A DNA stretch of 64,000 nt from Cohaesibacter gelatinilyticus. Lineage in GTDB: Bacteria; Pseudomonadota; Alphaproteobacteria; Rhizobiales; Cohaesibacteraceae. The stretch covers positions 186,001 to 250,000 of the forward strand of contig NZ_OBEL01000001.1 of NCBI RefSeq assembly GCF_900215605.1, written 5' to 3'. The position numbers and the translations under genes are program-made. Shown in pieces: positions 1-8,710 of the stretch (positions are counted from its first letter, which is position 1; the number at the start of each line of letters is the position of its first letter). The notes beneath the pieces are model-generated. The model saw only the letters and a program-made list of their open reading frames with translations. It did no database searches and was not told where the DNA came from.

Positions 1-509
1 TCTACATAGGTACCAGAGCCTGGCTCATCGAGAGAGACACGCTTGCCTTTCAGATCCGCAACGCTGTTGATACCACTGTCAGACAGCGCAACCAGATGGA
101 TGTGCTCTTCGAAAAGGGCTGCAATTGTGCGCAGGTCTTTCTGTGCTTTCTTGCCTTCCATGGTGCCGGTGCCGGTATAGGCCCAGTAGGCAACATCGGA
201 CTGAGCAAAGCCTGAATTGCGCAAACCCGAGCTGATGGCATTCACATTGTCAACGGAACCGCGCGAAGACACAGCAGAAGCGATCAAGCCATCTACACCG
301 CAAGAGCCACCTTTGCCACATTCACGAGAGCCGGGAGGCTTGGAAATAGCATTGGCGATCACGCCACCCACTGGATAATAGGTATAGGCGGTGCCGCCGG
401 TCCCAATAGTGAAGAACTTGATGTCCTGAGCGCTGGCAGCACCGGTCAGCCCGGCAGCGACGACAGCAGCCATACCGGTGGCTTTCACCAGTTTGGAAAT
501 AAATGTCAT
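1..509 (-). CDS. TAXI-family TRAP transporter solute-binding protein (C-terminus cut by window edge)
   Basis: Periplasmic substrate-binding subunit of a TRAP transporter of the TAXI type. The reading frame starts at the ATG at 507-509 (minus) behind a good AAGGA ribosome site and runs off the left edge after about 169 codons, so the rest of the protein and any fused membrane subunit lie outside the window. The N-terminus is a clean Sec signal peptide (MTFISKLVKATGMAAVVAAG, cleavage near ASA-QD). It is followed by the FFTIGTGGTAYTYYPVGG segment typical of TAXI proteins, a CGKGGSCG loop and a VADLKGKRVSLDEPGSGT stretch. The substrate cannot be told from sequence; TAXI proteins are often linked to glutamate or dicarboxylate uptake. 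Confidence 0.9.
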   Translation of the reverse strand, partial: MTFISKLVKATGMAAVVAAGLTGAASAQDIKFFTIGTGGTAYTYYPVGGVIANAISKPPGSRECGKGGSCGVDGLIASAVSSRGSVDNVNAISSGLRNSGFAQSDVAYWAYTGTGTMEGKKAQKDLRTIAALFEEHIHLVALSDSGINSVADLKGKRVSLDEPGSGTYV

Positions 510-864
510 GATGTTCCTTCTCTTTATAATATCAGTCGAATACCGAAATGGTGATATGCTTGGTTTTTATGGATTGGACTGGCAGCAAGACTGTCAGTCA
601 GCAGATAGGCGGGTTTTCAGAACAAACGCCTGAAAGTGAAGAAAGGCTAAGCGATCCAACCCCCGGCTGTCCAGTCTGTTTCCAAAAATCCTGCTTCTGT
701 GAATGTCTGAATTCATATCTTTAATGCCATCAGCTTCTGCTTGATCGTCAGGAATTTTGAACTTTCTACGCAATAATGACCAAATCCGGGTGCTGCGAAG
801 AAAATTGCCTGTTGGTAGAACAATCGCATTGAAAATATCATCCAACACAACTACGCTCTCGCGA
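510..864. other. Intergenic region between divergent genes
   Basis: About 355 bases separating the TAXI binding-protein gene (minus) from the EamA exporter gene (plus). An in-frame upstream extension of the exporter from 757 exists, but its sequence is basic, non-hydrophobic and unlike the family, so I treat it as leader DNA. Promoters for both genes must lie here; I see no clear operator or structured RNA. Confidence 0.5.
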
Positions 865-1782
865 ATGACCTCCGATAAGCCCTTGTTGGGCATCTTTCTG
901 ATGATTTCCTTCTGCGCCGTGATCCCGTTTGGTGATGCCCTCATCAAACTCATGAGTGCCTCTGTGCCAATCATGATGGTTCTGCTGTTTCGCTTTACGG
1001 CGCAGAGCTTGCTGTTATTGCCCTATGTCTTGTTCAAGAAGGGGAGAGCCTGGTTGCGATATTCCAGGCGAATCTATTTCCTGCTTGCAATCCGAACAAT
1101 TACTCATGCAGCCGGGATTGTCGGCATGTATTTCGGTCTGAAATATATGCCTCTGGCAGATACCGTTGCGATCGCCTTTATCTTTCCACTTCTGATGTTA
1201 CTGGTAAGTCATTTTTATCTTGGGGAGCATGTCGGCCCGCATCGTTTGATAACATCCATCATTGGATTCGTCGGTACACTTATGGTGGTTCAACCCAATT
1301 TCGTTGCCGTTGGCTTGAATGCTCTATGGCCGATTTTCGTGGCACTCACCTTTGTGGTTTTCATGATGGTAACACGAAAAATGACACGCGAGATTGACCC
1401 GGTTTCCATTCAGACCCTGTCTGGATTCATGGCAGTTATCACACTTCTTTTCTGCATGTTGGTGCTTGATGACAGGATTTGGGATGGCTTTGCATGGGTG
1501 ATGCCACAGGGCGTTCAATGGGTTTATCTGATTGGCTCTGGTATTATCGGCACCTTTGCACATCTGCTTTTCACAGTTGCTTTGCGCTATGCTCCAAGTG
1601 CCACGCTTGCTCCCATGCAATATCTCGAAATCCCGTTTGCCACTTTCATTGGCTGGATCATTTTTTCCGATCTACCGAATTTTCTGGCGACGCTGGGTAT
1701 CGCGGTCACCGTGGGGGCGGGGCTTTACATCATCTATCGAGAGCAGCGTGCACCAGGCAAGGAAGCAAGCGAAGCTGTGTAA
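865..1782 (+). CDS. DMT-family (EamA) transporter
   Basis: Inner-membrane permease of the drug/metabolite transporter superfamily, 305 residues with about ten hydrophobic helices arranged as two EamA repeats. It begins MTSDKPLLGIFLMISFCAVI; a longer reading from 757 would add 36 non-membrane residues and is less likely. The PFGDALIKLMS motif in helix 1 and the TVAIAFIFPLLMLLVSHFYLGE segment fit the family. DMT proteins usually export or import small metabolites; the substrate here is unknown. It is a single-gene unit, with 246 bases before the next gene. Confidence 0.85.
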   Translation: MTSDKPLLGIFLMISFCAVIPFGDALIKLMSASVPIMMVLLFRFTAQSLLLLPYVLFKKGRAWLRYSRRIYFLLAIRTITHAAGIVGMYFGLKYMPLADTVAIAFIFPLLMLLVSHFYLGEHVGPHRLITSIIGFVGTLMVVQPNFVAVGLNALWPIFVALTFVVFMMVTRKMTREIDPVSIQTLSGFMAVITLLFCMLVLDDRIWDGFAWVMPQGVQWVYLIGSGIIGTFAHLLFTVALRYAPSATLAPMQYLEIPFATFIGWIIFSDLPNFLATLGIAVTVGAGLYIIYREQRAPGKEASEAV

Positions 1783-2028
1783 GAAATGATGCTTAGGGGA
1801 ATTTCATTTCTCAATGAGGCTGATTACTCTATTACGTCACAATATGTTGATCAATCTCAAGGGTGCGCGCGCAATAATTTTGCTCTATGCAACTTTATCC
1901 CAATTCTCCCATTGTAGATTGATCAAGAATCCCTAATTTGGTGAGACGGCAGATCGCATGAGGGGACGCCTGCCCAACGGACATATCAACCTTCCTGTCC
2001 TCACGCTTCCATCCCCGGAGCCGCATTC

Positions 2029-3408
2029 ATGGCCAGCGCAAATATAAATCAGACCAGCATAAGCCTTGAGAACAAGGCCGATCTCATTGAAGCCATCTCC
2101 AGTGGTGAAAAGCCAAAAGAGCAATGGCGCATCGGCTCTGAACATGAGAAATTTGTCTTTTACAAGAACAATCTCGCACCTGTCCCCTATGAGGGTGAAG
2201 CGGGTATCAAACGTCTTCTGGAAGGCATGGAAGGTCTTCTTGGCTGGAAGCGCATGGAAGATAAGGGCAATATCATTGGCCTGATCGACCCTATCGAAGG
2301 GGGGGCTATTTCACTTGAGCCAGGTGGCCAGTTCGAGCTATCTGGTGCTCCGCTGGAAACCCTGCATCAGACGTGTCGCGAAGTGCATGGCCATCTGGCA
2401 CAATTGCGCGAAGTTGCGGACCCGCTGGGAATCGGATTCCTCGGTCTTGGTACATCGCCGAAATGGTCGTTGGAAGAAACTCCGGTCATGCCGAAAAGCC
2501 GCTATGGCATCATGATGAACTACATGCCAAAAGTCGGCACCCGTGGTTTGGACATGATGTTCCGTTCCTGCACCATTCAGGTCAATCTCGATTTCGCGTC
2601 CGAAGCGGATATGGCAAAGAAGATGCGGGTCGGTCTGGCTCTTCAGCCTATTGCAACAGCCTTGTTTGCCAATAGCCCATTTTTGGATGGTCAGAAAAAC
2701 GGATATCAATCCCTGCGTGGTGCCATCTGGCAAGATCTTGATGAAGACCGGACTGGCATGTTGCCTTTCGTCTTTGACGAGAATTTCGGCTATGAGCAAT
2801 ATGTTGATTGGGCGCTGGATGTCCCGATGTATTTCATCATCCGTGATGGCACTTATTACGATATGACCGGGGTGACCTTCCGTGATTATCTGAACGGCAA
2901 ACGGATGCAGGACACTCCTGATACTCTGCCAAGCATGCAGGATTGGGAAGATCATCTGACCACATTGTTCCCCGAAGTGCGCCTGAAACGCTATATCGAA
3001 ATGCGTGGGGCTGATGGCGGGCAATGGCGCCGTATCTGCGCTCTACCTGCGTTGTGGACCGGCCTTCTATATGATCAGACGACGCTGGATGCAGCCTGGG
3101 ATCTGGTCAAGGATTGGACAGAGGAAGAGCGTAATGCGCTGCGTATTGGCGTTGCCAAAGATGGTCTGAGAACACCTTTCCGTGGTGATAATGTTCAAGC
3201 CATTGCTCGCCGTGTTGTGGAACTCTCTCGAAATGGTCTTGCTGCTCGAGGCCAGAAAAACGGTGCGGGCTTTGACGAAACCCAGTATCTGGCGGCGTTG
3301 GAAGAAACCGTAGCGCTTGGCATGACGCCATCCGATATGCTGCTTTCACGCTATTGCAACGAATGGGGTGGCAATATTGATCGTGTTTTTGAGGATTTCG
3401 CTTACTGA
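2029..3408 (+). CDS. gshA: Glutamate-cysteine ligase, plant/alphaproteobacterial type
   Basis: First enzyme of glutathione synthesis: ATP-dependent joining of L-glutamate and L-cysteine to gamma-glutamylcysteine in the cytoplasm. It is 459 residues, the usual length for the GCS2 (plant-like) class found in alphaproteobacteria. Recognisable parts are the N-terminal RIGSEHEKFVF segment, the ISLEPGGQFELSGAPLETLH active-site strand, and the C-terminal SDMLLSRYCNEWGGNIDRVF block. No gshB is adjacent, so the pathway is split. A strong intrinsic terminator follows 30 bases after the stop codon, which suggests a monocistronic unit. Confidence 0.93.
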   Translation: MASANINQTSISLENKADLIEAISSGEKPKEQWRIGSEHEKFVFYKNNLAPVPYEGEAGIKRLLEGMEGLLGWKRMEDKGNIIGLIDPIEGGAISLEPGGQFELSGAPLETLHQTCREVHGHLAQLREVADPLGIGFLGLGTSPKWSLEETPVMPKSRYGIMMNYMPKVGTRGLDMMFRSCTIQVNLDFASEADMAKKMRVGLALQPIATALFANSPFLDGQKNGYQSLRGAIWQDLDEDRTGMLPFVFDENFGYEQYVDWALDVPMYFIIRDGTYYDMTGVTFRDYLNGKRMQDTPDTLPSMQDWEDHLTTLFPEVRLKRYIEMRGADGGQWRRICALPALWTGLLYDQTTLDAAWDLVKDWTEEERNALRIGVAKDGLRTPFRGDNVQAIARRVVELSRNGLAARGQKNGAGFDETQYLAALEETVALGMTPSDMLLSRYCNEWGGNIDRVFEDFAY

Positions 3409-3439
3409 TTTCCTTCAAACAACCAATTCAGAATTCAAG

Positions 3440-3464
3440 GCCGCTCTTCTTTGGGCGGCTTTTT
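3440..3464 (+). terminator. Rho-independent terminator after gshA
   Basis: Arms GCCGCTC (3440-3446) and GGGCGGC (3453-3459) pair over 7 bp (one G-T) around a TTCTTT loop and are followed by TTTTTC. It sits 32 bases after the gshA stop. Confidence 0.85.
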
Positions 3465-3619
3465 CTTTGGTCGTTTTCAGGGATGGACAAATCGCGCTTT
3501 ACACAGCTAATATGCACACCCTTCCCACCTTCAGGCTCGCGGCGATCCTTTTTCAGGATCTATATCTGCCTCATTCATTCCAACCCGCCGAGCCATCTTG
3601 CATAAAGGCCATTTAATCA

Positions 3620-4246
3620 ATGGATTTTCTCGTCTGGGCATCTTTCGCCATGATTTCCGCTGCCAATATTGTCACCCCCGGACCTGCCATTCTCAATACT
3701 ATTCGCCGAGCGGCCCAGTTGGGCGTCAAGGGCACCATGCCAACGATCTTTGGGAACGCTCTCGGCTTGGTGGTGGCTGGTTCTTTCTGTGCCGGTGGCG
3801 TTGCTGCTTTTGTCCTGGCATCAGAGATTTTATGGACATTGTTCCGTTGGCTGGGTGTCGTCTATCTGGCTTGGCTTGGTCTCAAGCTTATCTGGATCAA
3901 GGAAGAATTGGATTTGGGTGAAAATGGCGTAGACCGCCCGCATATTCCCAATAAAGTGTTGTTCTTTGAGGCATTCACGCTTGCAGCGACCAATCCGAAG
4001 GCAATTCTCTTCTTTGTGGCCATTTTCCCGCAAGTGATGGATACATCGCGCCCAATCTGGTTGCAATCCACCATTATGATTGCCACCTTCTGCACGATCT
4101 CAATAGCCTCATTGCTCAGTTATTCTGGCATAGCTGCCTTTTTGAGAACGCGCTTTCTAACCCAAACGCGCTACCGGACCTTTCGTGTGACATCCGGTTT
4201 TCTGCTGCTTGTATTTGCAGGCAAACTGGCACGGGAAGTGAAGTGA
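3620..4246 (+). CDS. LysE-family amino acid/metabolite exporter
   Basis: Inner-membrane exporter of the LysE/RhtB superfamily, 208 residues with about six hydrophobic segments. The N-terminal ANIVTPGPAILNTIRRAAQLG motif is the family signature, and the middle segment ATNPKAILFFVAIFPQVMD is the second conserved block. The exact substrate is unknown; relatives export basic or neutral amino acids or homoserine lactone. It stands alone, bounded downstream by a hairpin terminator. Confidence 0.88.
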   Translation: MDFLVWASFAMISAANIVTPGPAILNTIRRAAQLGVKGTMPTIFGNALGLVVAGSFCAGGVAAFVLASEILWTLFRWLGVVYLAWLGLKLIWIKEELDLGENGVDRPHIPNKVLFFEAFTLAATNPKAILFFVAIFPQVMDTSRPIWLQSTIMIATFCTISIASLLSYSGIAAFLRTRFLTQTRYRTFRVTSGFLLLVFAGKLAREVK

Positions 4247-4251
4247 TGATT

Positions 4252-4296
4252 GAACAGAAGAGGCCAGCATCAAACTGTACTCTTCTGTTCGTTTTT
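4252..4296 (+). terminator. Rho-independent terminator after the LysE gene
   Basis: Perfect 10-bp arms GAACAGAAGA (4252-4261) and TCTTCTGTTC (4281-4290) with a 19-base loop, then GTTTTT. It begins 6 bases after the exporter stop codon. Confidence 0.8.
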
Positions 4297-4501
4297 AACA
4301 AATCTTGGGATGTTGCAATTTCTTGACTTTCGGTTGATCCCATCATTGTGATCGCTTTGATGATTGGATGAACAAATTGAACCGGTCCTGCATTTTGCCA
4401 CCGGACAGGAAGGGGTGTTGAAAATTTGATCTTTGCCAAGGCGCCAATCCGGATATCTCTTGTAGGATAAGGACAATTGGTTCCAATCAACGAGAAATAT
4501 C

Positions 4502-4876
4502 ATGACGGCATCTTCTATTGTCACTTTGTTTGTTCTGACTGCAATGGCAGAAGGTGGGCAGTCGACGGCCTATACCACAAAGGCTGACATGGATACCTGT
4601 AAAGCGTCCATTCCTCCGGTGACAGAGATCCTGACCAATGGCGGGGTCGAAATCATCACAATTGATTGTGTGATGACAAAACAGGCAATTACGCAATTCA
4701 AGCACCGCCCACCTAAAGACGCTCCGCGCACGGCTTACCTCAATCAGATTGTAGGCGGTGAACTGACCTTGGTTGAGCAAAAAAGTGAGGCGGCCTGTAA
4801 GGATGAGCATCCCGAAAAGATCAAGGGTGAAATTCGCCAATATTGCGCGACATCCAAACAATCCTTGCAGCACTAA
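4502..4876 (+). CDS. Small secreted protein of unknown function, four cysteines
   Basis: I do not recognise a family. The 124-residue product begins with a short hydrophobic stretch (MTASSIVTLFVLTAMAEG) that could be an export signal. The mature part is polar and has four cysteines (in DTCKAS, IDCVMTK, AACKDE, QYCATS), an even number consistent with two disulfides in the periplasm. The ribosome site is weak. It lies between a LysE exporter terminator and an EamA exporter, with 136 bases to the next chosen start, so it is probably a separate unit. Coding status is likely from length and the signal-like N-terminus but is not proven. Confidence 0.6.
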   Translation: MTASSIVTLFVLTAMAEGGQSTAYTTKADMDTCKASIPPVTEILTNGGVEIITIDCVMTKQAITQFKHRPPKDAPRTAYLNQIVGGELTLVEQKSEAACKDEHPEKIKGEIRQYCATSKQSLQH

Positions 4877-5012
4877 GGCGCTTTGAGATTAATTTTGATC
4901 AAAATTTCTTATCAATCGGATGATTATTGTCATTGGAATTGATGGGCTGATTTTGATACGGTCCGTGGCAGACTGGAAATCTCTACCTTCCACCCCAATG
5001 TGGGTGAGGTCT

Positions 5013-5972
5013 ATGGGAATGAAATCTGTCATGAGTGATAGCAACGCCACCACATATTCTCAATCTGCCAAAGCTCCACATTTTGGTGTCATGTCCGCGT
5101 CTGATCTTGGGCTGTATATCCTCATGGTATTCATCTGGGGTACCAGTTGGATTGCGATGACATTTCAAATTGAGATCGTGCCGCCACTGGTGACAGGCGT
5201 CTATCGGTTTGCAATTGCAACTGTGGCCATGATGGCATGGGCGCTCTTCGCCAAAGCTCCCATGCGTTTTGGTTGGCGTATCCATGTGCGTTTTCTGTTG
5301 CTAGGGATGTTCATTTTCTCGACCAATTTCGTAATGTTCTATTACGCCGCGAGTTATATGGCGTCTGGCCTGATGGCAGTTATCTTTTCACTGGCAAGCC
5401 TGATCAATATTGTGCTTACCGCTATTGTATTCGGGCAAAGGCCGACACCATTGGCAGCCCTGGGTTCGCTTATGGGATTTGCCGGGATAGCATTGATTTT
5501 CTGGCCGGAGGTATCCGCATCAACGGGCAATGATGGTATCTTGACCGGACTTGGACTGGGGTTGACCGGGACGCTCTGTTTTTGCATCGGTAACATGGTT
5601 GCCGCGTCCAATCAGAAACTTCAGTTGCCTCTGATCAGCACAAACGCCTGGGGCATGCTTTATGGCACACTCTGGATGATATTCGTCGCAACGGTAACAG
5701 GCACACCATTTCTTATTGAATGGACATGGACCTATTGGAGTGCAACGATCTGGCTGGCAATCGTTGCCTCCGTGATTGCCTTCGCCGGATATTTGACATT
5801 GCTGAAAAATATCGGTGCGGCACGAGCGTCCTATGCAACGGTTCTCTTCCCTATCGTGGCTCTGGCCATCTCCACGATTTTTGAAGGTTATCAATGGACA
5901 TTACCCGGTTTGATCGGTCTCGCAGCCATTCTTGGTGGCAATATATTGGTGATGCGCGGTAAAAAAAGCTGA
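5013..5972 (+). CDS. DMT-family (EamA) transporter
   Basis: Second EamA permease of the window, 319 residues with about ten membrane helices in two repeats. The frame is open from 4920, but the ATG at 5013 is preceded by GGGTGAGG at 5002-5009, so I choose it; ATG 5019 is equally possible. Helix 1 contains MVFIWGTSWIAMTFQ, the typical FIWGSxW-type motif of EamA exporters, and the second repeat begins near GNDGILTGLGLGLTG. The substrate is unknown. It is convergent with the LysR gene that follows. Confidence 0.85.
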   Translation: MGMKSVMSDSNATTYSQSAKAPHFGVMSASDLGLYILMVFIWGTSWIAMTFQIEIVPPLVTGVYRFAIATVAMMAWALFAKAPMRFGWRIHVRFLLLGMFIFSTNFVMFYYAASYMASGLMAVIFSLASLINIVLTAIVFGQRPTPLAALGSLMGFAGIALIFWPEVSASTGNDGILTGLGLGLTGTLCFCIGNMVAASNQKLQLPLISTNAWGMLYGTLWMIFVATVTGTPFLIEWTWTYWSATIWLAIVASVIAFAGYLTLLKNIGAARASYATVLFPIVALAISTIFEGYQWTLPGLIGLAAILGGNILVMRGKKS

Positions 5973-6076
5973 GTGCGGGAAGGGTAAATCTGCTCACTCG
6001 GATGCTTTCATAGCTCTTTACAAGATCAATAACAAAATGAGCCGTGAAAATGATTTGAGGTTTTGGGGCCCAAAAC

Positions 6077-6967
6077 CTATTCAGCTGCCAATGATCCGCT
6101 ACCTGATACGTTGTCCAGTGCATTGACAATGTGAGCGGCAAGTGCGTTGTGAATGCGGTCCTGGGCCGTTTTGGAGCGCAAAAGTGCAATGTCGCAATGA
6201 GGTAATTCGGGAAAACCTTCCCGATCTCCGAGCACACGCATGTCAGAGGTCAGAGCGCTTTCCGGAAGGACGGATACAGCAAGCCCAGCCATGACCGCGC
6301 CGGTATGGGCAGCAGCAGACGAACTGACATAAGCCACACGATATTGCTTGCCAGAACGAACAAGAGATTCAGTTGCAGAATGTCGCCAAGAGCAGTTGGG
6401 AGTGCCAAGGGCGAGAGGAATCGTGGATTGGCAATGAACGGAATGATGTGCAGAGGATACCCAAAGCAGGGGCTCTGATCGGATGATGCGACCTATATTG
6501 CCCTTGGTGCAATCACCATGGGTGACAATTCCAATATCCAGTCGACCATCTTCCACCCGGCGATGAATGCAGGAGCTTTGCTCGCATGTCATCTCAATTT
6601 CAATATTGGGGTGTGTAGTTGCAAAGCTGGCCAGAACCGTGGGCAGAAGGCGAGGGGCATAATCATCAGGGAGGCCCAATCGAACCGTACCGGACATGGC
6701 GTCGGCGGAAAATGCTGCGATGGTTTCTGCATTGAGTGATAACATGCGGCGAGCATAATCAAGCAGGCGAACACCTGCATCTGTTACCCGGCTTTGACGA
6801 CCGTCCCTGACGAAAATGGTCTGTCCAATTCGCTCTTCCAACCTGCGCATTTGCATGGAGACTGCCGACTGTGTCTTGTTCACTTGACTGGCGGCACGTG
6901 TAAAACTTCCTGTTTCTGCAATCGCAATAAATGTACGCAACTGATCAAGATCCAGAAGAGCATTCAT
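6077..6967 (-). CDS. LysR-family transcriptional regulator
   Basis: DNA-binding regulator of 296 residues. The N-terminal winged helix-turn-helix (residues about 4-62: DLDQLRTFIAIAETGSFTRA, then VNKTQSAVSMQMRRLEE) is standard, followed by a substrate-binding domain (GTVRLGLPDDYAPRLLPTVL onward). The start is supported by AGGAGA upstream. It diverges from the DUF1127 gene across a 275-base gap. The target and inducer are not evident; the similarity resembles regulators annotated as IciA/ArgP or PecT-like, but this is only an impression. Confidence 0.9.
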   Translation of the reverse strand: MNALLDLDQLRTFIAIAETGSFTRAASQVNKTQSAVSMQMRRLEERIGQTIFVRDGRQSRVTDAGVRLLDYARRMLSLNAETIAAFSADAMSGTVRLGLPDDYAPRLLPTVLASFATTHPNIEIEMTCEQSSCIHRRVEDGRLDIGIVTHGDCTKGNIGRIIRSEPLLWVSSAHHSVHCQSTIPLALGTPNCSWRHSATESLVRSGKQYRVAYVSSSAAAHTGAVMAGLAVSVLPESALTSDMRVLGDREGFPELPHCDIALLRSKTAQDRIHNALAAHIVNALDNVSGSGSLAAE

Positions 6968-7164
6968 ACTATTCTCCTAATATCTAACGAATTTTTGCAA
7001 CGAAGGGGGGCAATGCCAACTTCCCTAACGTCATGATCGTGTTTGGAAAATTTCTCTCTCCCCATTATATATCACAAAAACAGATGGTTTCCATAAAAAA
7101 CATTCGTTGGATTTATTGAAAAGAATTTGAAATAGTGACGTCATCAAGCGAAATGACGATACAT

Positions 7165-7179
7165 CGGACGGAACGTCCG
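7165..7179. promoter_or_regulatory. Short palindrome upstream of the DUF1127 gene
   Basis: CGGACG-GAA-CGTCCG, a perfect 6-bp inverted repeat with a 3-base centre, 63 bases before the DUF1127 start codon. It may be an operator or a 5'-UTR hairpin. Confidence 0.35.
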
Positions 7180-7242
7180 TAGTTCGTATCTGTTCAAGGA
7201 AAGATTAGATGCAGTTCTTGCATCCAACCAAGGAGATGACCA

Positions 7243-7581
7243 ATGCTGACAGCCGCTTTCATCCGCGCTCTGTATATTGCCAGGCAAGGCATCAGCCGCC
7301 TTGCAACGAACGTAACTGCATGGACAAAAAACCGATATGCCTTGCGACGTCTGGACAATCTGGACGATCATATGCTCAAGGATATTGGTCTGACACGATC
7401 TGATCTGGTTTCCGCGCATGCCGTGCCGTGGCATACAGATCCTTATATTCTTTCTCCCTTTGCCGAGCGGCGCCGTATTATCCCGACGGCCGGCAATAAG
7501 AGTGCCTTTGCCAACAACCTCCAGGCACAGGCGCAGACTGAGCAGCCATGCTGTTCACCTCTGACAGGAGTTGCTGTCTGA
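7243..7581 (+). CDS. DUF1127 domain protein
   Basis: Small arginine-rich protein of 112 residues carrying a DUF1127 motif: RRLDNLDDHMLKDIGLTRSD at roughly residues 44-63. The start follows an AAGGAGATG ribosome site. DUF1127 proteins of alphaproteobacteria are usually under 100 residues and have been linked to RNA turnover, stress responses and phosphate or carbon metabolism. In several species small RNAs are processed from the 3' side of their transcripts. Here the protein has a C-terminal extension of about 45 residues after the motif, ending in QPCCSPLTGVAV, and a structured, terminator-ended segment follows the stop codon. Confidence 0.85.
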   Translation: MLTAAFIRALYIARQGISRLATNVTAWTKNRYALRRLDNLDDHMLKDIGLTRSDLVSAHAVPWHTDPYILSPFAERRRIIPTAGNKSAFANNLQAQAQTEQPCCSPLTGVAV

Positions 7582-7587
7582 TTAGTT

Positions 7588-7748
7588 TAGCAGCCGTTAT
7601 CAGTTAGCACTCCGCCATGTGACATGACCTGATCCGCCCCAGACTCGCAATCTTGGGTCTAACTATGTCACACATCGCTAAGCAGCCGGGGATCATGGCC
7701 GTATGGTCCCCAATCCTTGACCCGCCCTAACCCGGCGGGTCTTTTTTT
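7588..7748 (+). ncRNA. Candidate small RNA downstream of the DUF1127 gene
   Basis: Non-coding segment of about 160 bases between the DUF1127 stop and a U-tract terminator, with three predicted hairpins. First, TGTGACAT (7618-7625) pairs perfectly with ATGTCACA (7665-7672) around an internal CCCAGA/TCTTGGG stem. Second, GGGGATCAT (7688-7696) pairs with ATGGTCCCC (7703-7711) around a 6-base loop. Third is the terminator at 7719-7748. The position matches that of the CcsR/cuckoo RNAs known behind DUF1127 genes in alphaproteobacteria, but I do not see their CCUCC-rich loop motif. The 5' end is a guess; it may be processed from the mRNA. Confidence 0.55.
7719..7748 (+). terminator. Rho-independent terminator
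   Basis: GACCCGCC (7719-7726) pairs perfectly with GGCGGGTC (7734-7741) around CTAACCC and is followed by a run of seven T. It is the strongest intrinsic terminator in this part of the window and ends the DUF1127/small-RNA transcript. Confidence 0.9.
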
Positions 7749-7776
7749 GTTCGGAACCCGGCATAAAGGAAAAATC

Positions 7777-8601
7777 TTATTCTTTTTCTTCGCGTGCTTT
7801 GTCAAACCCTGTTTGGTAGCTCTCGAACAAGGAGTTGAGGCCTTTCATGTAATTGGTCTGCATTTCCAGTGCGGCATCGTTCAGCTCAGCCATCTTCTTT
7901 GCCGCGATCTCCTCGTCGCTCAAGGCTGCTGGCTTGGCTGGTTCTGGGCCGGTTTTTGGATAAAAACCAGAACGCCATCCTTCAAACGCTGCAGCAAACG
8001 GATTCGGCATATCACCGAGCTCCTTGTTTGCACGCTGAAAATTCTGTCGTCCCAGGGAGCCCAGATAGTCGATCCATCCTCCCGCATCATCCAGTTTGGG
8101 CGGCATAAGTGGCATGAGGCCGTAAGCCGTCAGCATCGGGAACAAGGCTTGTAATTGATCTATGGGCAACCCCGTTGCTTTGGCGACTTGATCGCATAGC
8201 TGGCTTTGCGCACTATAAGCCATGAAGCTTTGATGCAATTGTTCCATCTGATGAGCAGCATCTGACTGCTGGAAGAGAGAAAATGGGAAAGAAGAGGAAG
8301 CAGAGCCACCCAATTGTTGTGTTGTTTTTTGTGCCTGATCAATGAGAGTTTGCATGGCTGATCGCATTTCATCAGGCCACAAATCCATCAAATCAGGCGA
8401 GGATGAGGCACGGCTTTCCGGGGATTGAGCAGCAAGTTTACTCATTTGCATGAGGCCTTGTAGAAAGGCGGGAGTAAAGGCATCAGCTGCCTTTTGTAAA
8501 TCAGCTGGCTGCATGTTTGTGGCCGTGGCGATTTGCTCTCGAACAGCCTTGCCATAAATGTTATCCAGAAAATCCAGAAAATTCATAGACATGTCGGTCA
8601 T
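7777..8601 (-). CDS. DUF937-like protein
   Basis: Cytoplasmic-looking protein of 274 residues. Residues about 6-60 (FLDFLDNIYGKAVREQIATA, then DLQKAADAFTPAFLQGLMQM) have the alternating helix pattern of the DUF937 repeat, where such domains often sit twice. The middle contains low-complexity Ser/Gln segments and the C-terminus (NYMKGLNSLFESYQTGFDKA) is a long amphipathic helix reminiscent of phasin-like coiled coils. The start has GGAGCG upstream. It lies 109 bases after the LutA-like gene on the same strand and may share its transcript. Function unknown; a polyhydroxyalkanoate link would be speculation. Confidence 0.65.
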   Translation of the reverse strand: MTDMSMNFLDFLDNIYGKAVREQIATATNMQPADLQKAADAFTPAFLQGLMQMSKLAAQSPESRASSSPDLMDLWPDEMRSAMQTLIDQAQKTTQQLGGSASSSFPFSLFQQSDAAHQMEQLHQSFMAYSAQSQLCDQVAKATGLPIDQLQALFPMLTAYGLMPLMPPKLDDAGGWIDYLGSLGRQNFQRANKELGDMPNPFAAAFEGWRSGFYPKTGPEPAKPAALSDEEIAAKKMAELNDAALEMQTNYMKGLNSLFESYQTGFDKAREEKE

Positions 8602-8710
8602 GTTGCGCTCCTCGCTTTGTCCATTCAGTTTCAGAATGCAGTCAAGTCAGGATATCGTCAAGAAGACTAAGGGTAGCTTTTAAAGATCAGGCACGTGACA
8701 GATGCTTTGA

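Noticed and set aside
2338-3024. Long open frame antisense to gshA (228 residues)
   Set aside because: Shadow of gshA; no ribosome site and no domain.
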